The notes beneath the pieces were generated by a model. The model saw nothing but the letters and a program-made list of their open reading frames with translations, searched no databases and had not been told where the DNA came from. From Ramazzottius varieornatus (taxonomy: Eukaryota; Tardigrada; Eutardigrada; Parachela; Ramazzottiidae), in contig BDGG01000001.1 in assembly GCA_001949185.1 (NCBI GenBank), positions 688,623 to 752,622 of the forward strand: 64,000 nucleotides of DNA, given 5' to 3'. Every line of letters begins with the position of its first letter. Within the stretch, counting starts at the first letter, position 1. A program made the translations under genes and the position numbers. Below, one piece after another: positions 41,201 to 47,100 of this stretch.

Positions 41201-42815
41201 TCGGCACCCGCACCAGCTGCTGGAAAGTCATCCCAGCCGGAGAACACTGAGCCACGATTCAGTCAGAAACTCCGCAGCCAGAAAGTCAAGGAGGGCACGT
41301 CATTGATGCTTGAAGTCAAAGTCAACGCGGTACCCACACCCAAAGTCCAGTGGTTCAAAGATGGCAATGAGGTAAGCTATCTGAAACACCATGATCACCT
41401 CCTATACGAGGTACACGCGCACGACAAAAAAATCGCATCATATATCCTACAGTATTTTAGTAGCGTTTTGTGTTCTATTTCACATCAGATGCATTGGTCG
41501 ATCAGCGCCTCTTGATGTTCTTCCTACGATTTTTTCATGTACCTTAATTTCACTATGGGCTGTTTTGCCTTGCAGGAAATTGTCAGTGGCGACATTGCCC
41601 AAGTCCGATACGAAAACGGCATTGCCAGCCTAGCTATAGCCGAGATCCTTCTCGAAGATGGCGGTGAGTACATCTGCCGCGCTTCGAATAGCGAAGGTGT
41701 CGACGAAACCTCCTGTGTTATCACGGTCGATGCTGTCCGTTCCAAGCCTCAAGCCGCTGAACGTCAAGAGTCGGCCGATGCTGTAGACGATGCTGGCGAT
41801 GTTTCGGCCTCTGAACCAGCCTCAACACCGGCTGCCACACCATCTTCACCCAAAGTACCCAAGGCTGCACCGGCCGAAGGCGAGTCCGCTCCGGTCTTCA
41901 CACGCCACCTACAGAGTGCCAACTGCAACGACGGAGACGCTCTGACGTTGGAATGCGAGATTAGCGGGGAACCGGCGGTGGACGCCGTCTGGCTGCACAA
42001 CGACAGAGAGATCAAGACTGGTGAAGACTTTAAGTATGTCCAGGAAGGCAACGTCTTCAAGCTGCAAATTGCCGAAATCTTCCCGGAAGACTTTGGCACG
42101 TACACTTGTGAAGCGTTCAACGCTGTGGGTGAAGCCAGTAGCAGTTGCTCAGTCATCGTTGAAGGTAGGCCCCCACATGCCATAAAGCTAGTTGGGAACA
42201 CGACAAACGAAACTCGAGCAGTCTTTAGTCCCCAGTGGCGCACGCTGCCAGCCAATAACACTGGAAACGTGCGCCACTTGGGAAAACGATCTCGTCGAGT
42301 TCGCTTGGTTTTTTTCCAGGTGGCGCACATTTTAATGGATGAAACCCGGAGGCGTGCGCCACATGGGAAAATAAGCATGTCGAGTTTGTTTGCCGAGCTT
42401 CCATGTGAACGGTAAAAGCAACATGGGATTTTCGATTGCAGTACCAGGCGAAGAATTTTTGGGTCCTCGATTCACGACATTCCCTCAATCCGTCACGGTT
42501 GAAGAGGGTTCACCCGCTGTGTTTGAGGTAAACATCAGCAGTGAAACACCCGTTCGAGGTAAGGCATTCTGAATTGTGATTCAATCACTGAGGTACGGAG
42601 ACAGACTGACTGTATTGGTGTTTCTTGCAGTTGAGTGGTGCAAAGTGAACCATCTGTTGGAAGAAAGTGAGCGTTTCAAGTTCCGCGAGTCGGGTGCCAC
42701 GTTCAAGCTGGAGATGCCCACCGTCCTACTCACCGACATTGGTCTGTACATGGTCAAAGCTACCAACGAGAATGGCGAATCATCATGTGTCTTCACACTT
42801 CACGTCAAGGGATAA
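4471..42815 (+). CDS. unc-22: Twitchin/projectin-like giant muscle kinase (whole gene, about 56 exons)
   Basis: This giant Ig/FN3/kinase protein of about 7,550 residues belongs to the twitchin (nematode unc-22) and projectin (insect bent) family, which sits in muscle A-bands or connecting filaments and tunes contraction and relaxation. The order matches the family: eight N-terminal Ig, a low-complexity extensible-type linker, more Ig, a core of Fn-Fn-Ig repeats, FN3, a titin/MLCK-type kinase, and five C-terminal Ig. I count about 34 Ig and 27 FN3. Exons are listed in the block entries that follow. All junctions keep phase except the first (exon 4471-4783 ends in phase 1, exon 6904 needs phase 2), so one exon or donor there is missed. 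The start is uncertain: ATG 4471 is chosen, ATG 4432 is also in frame, and the acceptor at 4443 allows an upstream exon. The stop is TAA at 42813-42815. Family identity is very secure, exact exon edges mostly so. Confidence 0.93.
5134..5584. mobile_element. Inverted-repeat element, GGGCCAGTAAAAA family, in twitchin intron 1
   Basis: Arms of about 49 bp at 5134-5182 and 5537-5584 are near-perfect reverse complements. Both contain ACGACGGGA and GGGCCAGTAAAAATTACGG. The 450-bp body has no transposase frame, so it looks like a non-autonomous DNA transposon. Related copies lie at 45283 and 45921. Confidence 0.7.
11243..14290 (+). CDS. unc-22: Twitchin block B: eighth Ig and long low-complexity linker
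   Basis: Exons 11243-12030, 12382-13752 and 13999-14290 join in phases 1 and 1. The first opens with the eighth Ig (QPDVAWYKGS, EQDVGEYKVVAKN) and then turns acidic and lysine-rich (MEVEETPSKKRPADEEKASA). The second, at 1371 nt the longest exon of the gene, is almost entirely Ser/Thr/Pro/Ala/Lys with recurring SRTEPS, SKSDT and TKPAA-type units. The third ends in an Ala-Lys-Pro array (KPAAAKPAAAKPAAAAKPS). The linker is about 700 residues with no globular fold. In this family the same position holds a PEVK-like or disordered spacer thought to act as a molecular spring; that role is inferred here. Both introns carry palindromic repeats. The donor at 12031 (gtcagt) is preferred over readthrough to the stop at 12092. 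Confidence 0.8.
12081..12240. repeat. Intronic GTGGCGCAC palindromic element (double)
   Basis: Two adjacent hairpins: ...CCAAGTGACGCACGCTGC... with AGCGTGCGTACCTTGAG, then TCGTCAAGATCG... with GCGCCACTTGG...CGATCTTGCCGAG. It lies in the twitchin intron 12031-12381. Confidence 0.7.
13785..13944. repeat. Intronic GTGGCGCAC palindromic element (double)
   Basis: Hairpin one has AAGTGGCACACGTTTCAGCC against ACGTACGCCGCTTGG. Hairpin two has CCCAAGTGGCGAACGCTGTC against AGCGTGCGTCACTTGGG. It lies in the twitchin intron 13753-13998. Confidence 0.7.
14454..16759 (+). CDS. unc-22: Twitchin block C: ninth Ig and second disordered linker
   Basis: Exons 14454-14588 and 14662-14828 make one Ig domain (AEFTCKVKGNPQPQVSWYK, EDSGKITCTIKNEHGEES). 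It is followed by a linker on exons 14910-15004, 15310-15522, 15616-15666 and 16585-16759, with two possible small exons between the last pair (separate entry). The linker is basic and Ser/Pro-rich (GPRRPTSQPRKGSLGPGG, GVRRDSADLSVSEDFGPG) and contains RRDS and RRAS strings of the kind basophilic kinases favour, so phosphorylation is plausible but not shown. It ends in an Ala/Pro stretch leading into the tenth Ig. Phases run 2, 1, 0, 0, 0, then 1 into exon 17105. The acceptor of 15310 (gtgaag) is weaker than the others. Confidence 0.72.
15701..15880. repeat. Intronic GTGGCGCAC palindromic element (double, with outer ends)
   Basis: The left end is GGCAAACAAACTCGATCAAA and the right end is ...GGCCGAGCT. 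Inside are CAAGTGGCGCAGGC / ACGTGCGCCACCT and a second GGCGCATGC / ACGTGCACCACTTGG pair. Confidence 0.7.
16162..16496 (+). CDS. unc-22: Two possible small cassette exons of twitchin (16162-16249, 16462-16496)
   Basis: Exon 16162-16249 follows a strong pyrimidine tract ending tcttcgtag and has a good donor (gtgagt). Exon 16462-16496 follows cttcttatag and has donor gtacgc. Read in the phase left by exon 15666 they give HVKTKKWQMRLASVMRQ... then STTIQCRSATPK and rejoin exon 16585 in phase. Since 15666 and 16585 are both phase 0, the pair could be included or skipped without a frameshift. A different frame of the same DNA gives an acidic peptide (ACEDEEVADEAGKC, then DDDPVSICDAKG), but its phases do not fit the neighbours. 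No family similarity is evident, so these are tentative. Confidence 0.38.
17105..19017 (+). CDS. unc-22: Twitchin block D: Ig domains 10-14 with MyBP-C-like insert
   Basis: Exons 17105-17533, 17919-18700 and 18762-19017. The first holds Ig 10 (NPVPEIKWYKGT, DEGKYRVVATNSVGSDEA) and then a charged stretch (FRALLQKRKYDKWGIEEEDP, and LKHLEQEKIELKKRDAKKDH), which resembles the LLKKR...-type motif next to the M-domain of myosin-binding protein C; that comparison is from memory. The second is a single 782-nt exon with three Ig domains without internal introns (FECVFSRPDQKPKWSKGK, CKITVPKMSVKWLKNGTP, LECEVEDANAEVKWTKNG). The third is one further Ig (NFEVEFKDPKAPVHWFKDG). The short W-K-G/N Ig type here differs from the N-terminal set and is typical of titin/MyBP-C-like domains. 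Phases are 1, 0, 1. The intron at 17534-17918 carries two palindromic repeats. Confidence 0.88.
17601..17750. repeat. Intronic GTGGCGCAC palindromic element (double)
   Basis: Two tandem hairpins, CTCAAGTGGCGCATGC / ATGTGCGTCACTTGGG and CCTAAGTGGCGTACGC / AGTGCGCCACTTGAG, lie in the twitchin intron after exon 17533. Confidence 0.7.
19257..23865 (+). CDS. unc-22: Twitchin block E: start of the Fn/Ig core
   Basis: Exons 19257-19756, 20131-20554, 20912-21249, 21487-21763, 21973-22284, 22665-23252 and 23563-23865. Domain order is Ig, Fn, Fn, Ig, Fn, Fn, Ig, Fn, Fn. FN3 domains are clear from the W.PP..DGG.PI..Y..E core and the Y.FRV.AVN..G signature (WAPPTNDGGAPIEKYIVE, YEFRVRAVNKAGPG). Ig domains show the VKAG...F.V...GEP.P...W pattern. 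An intron often falls at the DEPGKP-type Fn-Fn boundary in phase 1 (NPY|DEPGKP), giving near-modular exons. Introns of this block carry palindromic repeats at 21361, 22384 and 23905 and a TA-flanked MITE at 20579-20722. Confidence 0.92.
20579..20722. mobile_element. TA-flanked MITE (CTGTA ends) in twitchin intron
   Basis: Arms of 32 bp at 20579-20610 and 20691-20722 start CTGTAAATATTCGCTGC and differ at two positions. TA dinucleotides flank both ends (20577-20578 and 20723-20724), as expected for Tc1/mariner-type target duplication. Confidence 0.7.
21361..21460. repeat. Intronic GTGGCGCAC palindromic element
   Basis: The left end is GGAGCTCGGGCAAATC. The core is AAGGCGCACGCG against GCATGCGCCACTTAAG, and the right end is CGATCTGCGGCAAA. 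It lies in the twitchin intron 21250-21486. Confidence 0.62.
22384..22570. repeat. Intronic GTGGCGCAC palindromic element (double, complete ends)
   Basis: GGAGCTCGGCAAAACTTGGC opens the element and GAGTTTGTTTGCGGAGCT closes it. The first core is CAGTGGCGCACGCC / CCTGCGCCACTGGG; the second is more decayed. Confidence 0.7.
23905..24070. repeat. Intronic GTGGCGCAC palindromic element (double)
   Basis: CAAAGTGGCGCACATT / GCTGCGTCACTTGCG and CCTAAGTGACGCACGTTT / AGGTGCGCCACTTGTG are arranged in tandem in the twitchin intron 23866-24126. Confidence 0.68.
24127..29389 (+). CDS. unc-22: Twitchin block F: Fn/Ig core, middle part
   Basis: Exons 24127-24723, 24931-25230, 25520-26107, 26331-26582, 26814-27458, 27710-28425 and 28633-29389. 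The order continues Ig-Fn, Fn, Ig-Fn, Fn, Ig-Fn, Fn-Ig-Fn, Fn-Ig. Early in this block the module is two exons per Ig-Fn-Fn unit (about 590 plus 300 nt), whose sequences are close copies of block E, pointing to internal duplication. From 27710 onward neighbouring modules fuse into larger exons. Typical strings are WDKDHVDLKWTPPKNDGG and QYKFRVKAVNRQGESEPL. Most junctions are phase 1; the one splitting a FN3 (28425 to 28633) is phase 0. Exon 26331-26582 ends early in its FN3 (KAGPG) and the domain is completed by exon 26814. Confidence 0.92.
25319..25420. repeat. Decayed copy of the GTGGCGCAC element
   Basis: GAGGCGCAGGCGCACAGC against TGTGCGGCGCTTGAGG retains the palindrome pattern with many changes. 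It lies in the twitchin intron 25231-25519. Confidence 0.45.
27565..27655. repeat. GTGGCGCAC element, diverged
   Basis: TCTCAAGTGGTGCAGGTTCA against GAGCGTGCATTACTTTGGAG follows the family layout in the twitchin intron 27459-27709. Confidence 0.5.
29658..34303 (+). CDS. unc-22: Twitchin block G: Fn/Ig core, large fused exons
   Basis: Exons 29658-30633 (976 nt), 30798-31246, 31441-31904, 32148-32628, 32903-33459 and 33667-34303. The order is Fn-Fn-Ig-Fn, Fn, Fn-Ig, Fn, Fn-Ig, Fn-Fn. Three FN3 domains follow each other without an Ig between (completed in 30798, then 30798-31246 and 31441), breaking the regular Fn-Fn-Ig period; the last two share NKP(K/I)N(D/T)GGSPIQGY, suggesting recent duplication. 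Junction phases are 2, 1, 0, 1, 0, 1 and all agree. The Ig at 31441/32148 is split in the middle of its W.K strand, unlike most other core Ig. Confidence 0.91.
34442..36776 (+). CDS. unc-22: Twitchin block H: last FN3/Ig run before the kinase
   Basis: Exons 34442-35100, 35249-35867, 35924-36441 and 36524-36776. The order is Fn-Ig-(Ig, Fn-Fn)-Ig-Ig. Two pairs of adjacent Ig domains occur here: one spans 34442/35249 (SKPVRVRWMRNG type, then CTARVFRDKQELKETD) and one spans 35924/36524 (FPKPEVTWYKGSRELFD, then YPHPEAIWRKDTEDIE). The departure from Fn-Fn-Ig just ahead of the kinase is also known in nematode and insect family members. Phases are 0, 1, 0, 1. Confidence 0.9.
37017..39401 (+). CDS. 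unc-22: Twitchin block I: FN3, Ser/Thr protein kinase and autoregulatory tail
   Basis: Exons 37017-37544, 37863-38364, 38593-38745, 38811-38934 and 39296-39401. An FN3 domain is followed by a basic linker (KRRRRKRAEQKDGKK) and a complete titin/MLCK-class kinase, roughly residues 6590-6845. Visible motifs are the glycine loop GVGAFGVVHR, the ATP-binding lysine in FAAKF, the catalytic loop HLDLKPEN with the HLD typical of this class, the metal-binding IDFG, the activation segment GTAEFAAPE, and the C-lobe DMWAVGVLAYVLLSG and HPWL. All catalytic residues look intact, so an active enzyme is likely. The tail (GDFWDKSVLPIGHI, then LRKLYPDKYHV) corresponds to the autoinhibitory region that blocks the active site in twitchin; regulation by stretch or Ca2+/S100/calmodulin is known in the family but not visible here. 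Phases are 1, 2, 2, 0, 1. Confidence 0.95.
37611..37715. repeat. Intronic GTGGCGCAC palindromic element near the kinase exons
   Basis: TTCCCAGTGGCGCACACTTA against ACGTCCGCCACTTGGAA, with a flanking GATCTAGCTGGG remnant of the right end. It lies between the first and second kinase exons. Confidence 0.65.
38973..39160. repeat. Intronic GTGGCGCAC palindromic element (double)
   Basis: The left end is GAGCCTCGGCAAATAAG. The cores are CCAACTGGCGCACACC / AGCGTACGCCACTGGGGAG and CAGGTGACGCACGG / AAGTGCGCCGCTTGAA, and the right end is CGCTTGCCGACG. It lies in the twitchin intron 38935-39295. Confidence 0.66.
39533..42815 (+). CDS. unc-22: Twitchin block J: five C-terminal Ig domains
   Basis: Exons 39533-39823, 40103-40483, 40974-41371, 41576-42164, 42442-42558 and 42633-42815. 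The first Ig begins DRREAGPRFVIKPQSALAYE directly after the kinase tail, as in other twitchins. The second is TFSFGLRHRTIQRGIGV.... The third is split 40974/41576 after a Ser/Lys-rich spacer (KARKLRKDLAADVPVKPR). The fourth is in 41576 after an Ala/Pro-rich spacer, and the fifth is split 42442/42633 and ends LHVKG with TAA. Five Ig after the kinase equals the nematode twitchin count. Exon 40103 can also read through its donor to a stop at 40596, giving a possible shorter form. Phases are 1, 1, 0, 1, 1. Confidence 0.92.
40748..40825. repeat. Decayed GTGGCGCAC element
   Basis: AGCCGGTGGCGCAGTAAG against AAATGCGCCACTCCAG, followed by another AAGTGGCGCAG half-site. It lies in the twitchin intron 40484-40973. 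Confidence 0.5.
42193..42402. repeat. Intronic GTGGCGCAC palindromic element (double, well preserved)
   Basis: The left end is GACAAACGAAACTCGAGCAG. The cores are CCCAGTGGCGCACGCTGCC / AACGTGCGCCACTTGGGAA and CAGGTGGCGCACATT / GGCGTGCGCCACATGGG, and the right end is CGAGTTTGTTTGCCGAGCTT. This is among the best copies in the window. Confidence 0.75.
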
Positions 42816-43420
42816 AGTCGAACATCAAAAGAGATACGGATACAAATCGAGGAATACCAACGAGAGATACAAAGAAAGACTTGTTTCTACTAATTCGACG
42901 AGACTGAGCAGTCTTGTATTTACGAATAAGCTGAAAAGGAAAGAAAGCATAGCGCATGCAGAAACATTTGTCTTCATATTCATGCTGTTGTTTTGTATAT
43001 TGCCTATCCTGAAAGCGTTGCTCCTCCTGTTCATATCACAATACTATCCCGCCGTTGCTTCCTTCATATCCCATGCATGGCTTGACGTTCTAATAATTTG
43101 CCTCTTCATCATCTGACCCCATTTCTATAGTGAGAACAAAGTAAAGCGAGGGTTCAAAAAGACCCGACGTCGACGTTTGTTTTCCATGGATGACCAGCTG
43201 GAAAACAGAGGAGGCTTTGGTTCGTAACTTACTGCGGAAAGGGTCTCCGCCCATGAATATCGGCCTTCCAAGCCCGTATGACAGGGGCGGTGCCCCTACG
43301 TGGACGCCTGTGGTAAAGGCAGCTTGACTCCTCGATTTGCCGTCACAAGACGTCCATGCCGGAGAACTGCTCTGTATACGGGGTCGAAGGGATTAGGGGC
43401 AGATATTAGGTGCGGAAGTA

Positions 43421-43541
43421 CTGTAACGCTTCATGAACTTCGCGAATTACGTCTTGAGGAGCGTGTGTTGTATGGGTGATCTTACCCACAAACCCTACAC
43501 GCATTGTGACGTCACTTCGCGAAGTTCATGAAGCATTACAG
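43421..43541. mobile_element. TA-flanked MITE (CTGTA ends), intergenic
   Basis: Arms of 26 bp at 43421-43446 and 43516-43541 (CTGTAACGCTTCATGAAC...) match at 25 of 26 positions. TA occurs immediately outside both ends (43419-43420, 43542-43543). The body is only about 70 bp. Confidence 0.7.
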
Positions 43542-45282
43542 TACGACCTGCCCTTTTACGAATGAACACATTTGAAAATTTTTCGCGAGTTTGTTTCTGG
43601 TCTTCGCCCTTCTCCTTAATGTAATGTGTTGTCCACCAACACTCCTCAATTCACGGCAGCAAGAACAAGGTCTGTGCGTTGACAACGGACCACCAAGGAG
43701 AAAGCCGGGTTTAAAGTCAAAGGGGGAAATTATTTTCGCTGTTTTTTCAATTTTTTTCTCCCGGCACGGGCCTTATCAACTTCAAAGCGGATCTTGTCAC
43801 GCTCTAGACCAAATTTGGGTCTTTATTATGGCCGTCAGAGGTTTTTCCGAATTCAAACATAGTGCACTCACAAGGGAATCTCAAACTGCGTAAGTTGAAA
43901 CCATTAGATAACTTTGATTTTGTTTGATATTCACCCCAACAAGTTTTCGACGTGTCCACTGATATCGTCCAATTAGCAAAAAGTTTTGTCGCGTCTTAGA
44001 CGGTTCGCGATTGCAGATAAAGTATTTTGAAACCCGTAACCAAGCGCAGTCGAACAGCCACTTTTTGATCCTTTGTGAGGTTGCTCCGTTTTTAATAGTA
44101 TTATTGCTCTACCTCGATTATTTACTTTCAGTAGCTCGTTGATTTAGTCGACCTTTTCCGTTTTGTGCTTTTCCAGCTCAGGTTTCTAGCAACCCGCAGA
44201 AACCTTTGTGAAACCTGAAACGATAATCTCATACAGTTACAACGGTTTCGTGCGGTGATATTTTATAAGACCCAATTGGCTACTTCGGTGATTTTGTTTT
44301 CTGCGTAGCTTTTTGTCAGAAACTGATGGCTCTACTTCTTATTGGCTTAACGAATTTTCATTTGGTGCGCCGGCTCAAAGTGGCGTTAGATGGTGCCTGC
44401 GATCAACAGCCAATAAAATTGAGAACTGGACAGACGCTGTTTTATGGTGAGATGCTTCAAAATAACATGACCCCACCCCCCGCCATTTTTCAAGGTTAAC
44501 CTTGGCATGCACGGTATGATTTTACACTGGGGACTTCTGTTGAAACACTGCTGGCTGATTTCCCAAGAATAAAAATTTTATTTGAAAAATGCTACGGAAG
44601 TCTTTTATAGTTTTGTACATATGTAAAAGGAGTATGTTTGTGCTGCCGCACGGTTATGCGGGTACCGGGGAAGTTCTAGAACTCGTTCGTTTGGTCACGC
44701 TGATTTCGAAAAAGTGCTGCACCAAGTTTTGGTGAAACGTGTATCCCACCGATCATTGTCTACAGATCCACATGTGGACTTCGGAAACGTACGGTCCGCT
44801 GGAGAACCATCTATCCTAAAAAGGCTAGATTAGCCAAACGTAGGTGGAGTTCGATTAGGTTTGAACCACCAAGTTTCAAATGGTGTACAGGGACTAACTT
44901 TGTTGGGTTCTTCGCTAGTGAATATCGAGAACAGCACCACAGCAAGATTTATGTGCGAGCGCACATAGAGGTCAGATAATGGCGCTATCTAACTTATTTG
45001 CTAGTTTGCTAAGCAATGAGCTGTATTATGAGAACATACGGGCGACACAGAAATTGACACAAAAAATCAGAATTGGAACTGCAAGATAAAAAACTGAAGA
45101 AAACGACCACGTTAGCAATATCTGGACACCGTTTCCGAATTTTGGGCAAGATTTGAACCAATTCGGACCGAAATTCGGCGAATGCTAGAGCGTACAGTGA
45201 AAATAAATGGACAGCAGTATATATAAATTAGGACACTAGCCGGGTAAAGAAGACAGTTCACTTTTCGCGTTCTACTGTAGGA

Positions 45283-45415
45283 ACACCCACGACGAGAAAT
45301 TATGGACCAGTAAAAATTCTGGGCCAGGCCTACCCGCTACGGCGGTACGGAAGAACGTACGTACGCAACTGATTCAAACAAAATACAATTTTCGACACTT
45401 TTCTATGATTCGATC
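45283..45415. mobile_element. Partial copy of the GGGCCAGTAAAAA element family
   Basis: The sequence from 45283 (CACCCACGACGAGAAATTATGG) aligns along about 130 bp with 45923-46052, including CTACGGCGGTACGGAAG and CTTTTCTA, and with the right arm of the element at 5134-5584. I find no opposite arm, so it seems truncated. Confidence 0.55.
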
Positions 45416-45920
45416 GCGACGTTTCCCCTGATACTCGAGCAAGGAAAGCGGCTGGGATCCGGAAGACGTTTCCTAACTTCCCATTGCTCTGTATCATGAC
45501 AATTATCCCAAGTTTCACACCTCGCTCCAAGCTCTTATACAGTTTCCTTTGCAGAACTTGTTTGGTAAATTCAGCCGTGAACAATCTGTTCTGCCACCCG
45601 CTTAAAACTTAACTGATGACTTTGACATCTCCCATATTCTGGCAGCGTTCGGTGTCGCAGTGATCAGATTGTAAGATATAATCAACGACAGAGCGCGCTG
45701 CTATGGCCATACTCATTGTGGCCATAACGAGGGTTGTTACATCCGTTGTAACGAAAATGCCGGAACATAATGTGTAATGTAACTGGAATCACTTTTCGGC
45801 CAGCCAGCATAACCAGCGCCATCTTCAGGATTCCCGCCCAAACGTCACTGGTTGTTAACTGTAAAGATTTATCCCATTTCGGTGGAGCAGAACCGAGCGA
45901 CAGTAGCGAATGGATACTAC

Positions 45921-46108
45921 ACACGCACGTTGGGAAATTATGGGACAGTAAAAAATAATGAGACAGGCCTTTCCGCCACGGCGGTGCGGAAGCACGTACG
46001 CACACAACCGATTGACACTGATGTAAAGTACTTTTCAACACTTTTCTACGGTTGAATTTCCATTTTTCCGTCCTTCCCGCCTGTCCCATAATTACCCATC
46101 GTGAGTGT
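45921..46108. mobile_element. Short complete copy of the same inverted-repeat family
   Basis: The ends at 45921-45948 (ACACGCACGTTGGGAAATTA...) and 46080-46108 are reverse complements with few mismatches. The element is 188 bp and carries the CCACGGCGGTGCGGAAG internal stretch shared with the copy at 45283. Confidence 0.6.
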
Positions 46109-47100
46109 TCATCAAATGTTGTCAATTTCCGCCGTACTCTTCGGCGGAAATTGAGTCTTCTTCTAATCCTTCTTCTAATCCTGAGAAAACGTCTGAGAGG
46201 AAATGTTAAATGTTCCGGGTGTTTCTCTTGGTTGGAAGGCGTTTATTGTGCCGAGACACTGAAAACCACTTCCTAGCATTAGTCGGGACCGAAACGGTAG
46301 CCACATTCCGGCACTTCATAACACACACTTGTCCCCCGCTAGGAGATTTGGGCGTATCAAAAGGGACTTTACCTTCTGTTATCTTACACTTCAGGACCTC
46401 CATGGTTTCCCATTGAAGACAGCAATAAGCAAAATCCTGTCGTGATCGGATTGTATCATTTAGATACAGCTGTGCTGAACTCTTATGCAATTGCGGTATC
46501 CTACGCGCCAGCCCACGCTCTGTGTTACGTCTTATATCAGCATAAATATCAGGGGAACCGACCTTGACTAAGCAGCCACACATGGCTGCTCAAAGCACAC
46601 ACCCTCCCCATTCGCATCAAAGGGATGTTCGATACCAATCCCTGAGTATACACCCAAGCACAAAGAATCTTACGGTTCATGCAATCCAGAACAAATTTAG
46701 TCCCATTCTGAACCAGAGGATTTTTACGTGATTCTCTTTGAGGAATCGGTGGCTCGGAATATCCAATAGCCTTTTTTTCCGGATGGTTTACGGTATTTTC
46801 GGATAAGATCTTGGACCTGTTGACGAGGATGTTCTCATTATCGAGTCAGGAATGCGAGGGAATGATTGATTCTCTCTCGGAAGACGGGCGGACGGAATAC
46901 GACTAGTCAATGGCGCGGAGATGACTAGAAAAAAGGCTCGCTCTCTATTCCGGTAAATAATTAGAGCGTCCAACGATGTTGCTCTACTGATGAGCAAACG
47001 AACCGTCTACCCAAGTCTCTCCTCTGTTCTATTCAGGTACTAGCGGTGCGTCAGTTGAAGAGGCCTCAGCGGTACTCGAGCTTGGCTTCATTGGTGTGAT

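Larger units (their letters stand above)
42816..47100. other. Intergenic region between twitchin and the first LGR gene
   Basis: The twitchin 3' UTR must start here, but I see no canonical AATAAA close to the stop. No gene is supported; frames at plus 43591-43893 and minus 46206-46583 have no domain or splice support. The stretch contains a TA-flanked MITE (43421-43541) and two related inverted-repeat elements (45283 onward and 45921-46108). The rest is A+T-richer than the coding blocks and unremarkable. Confidence 0.45.

Noticed and set aside
46206-46583. A 125-codon open frame on the minus strand, basic and Cys-containing.
   Set aside because: No domain, no splice partner and no codon-use contrast with the surrounding noncoding DNA; it sits in a region with mobile-element copies.
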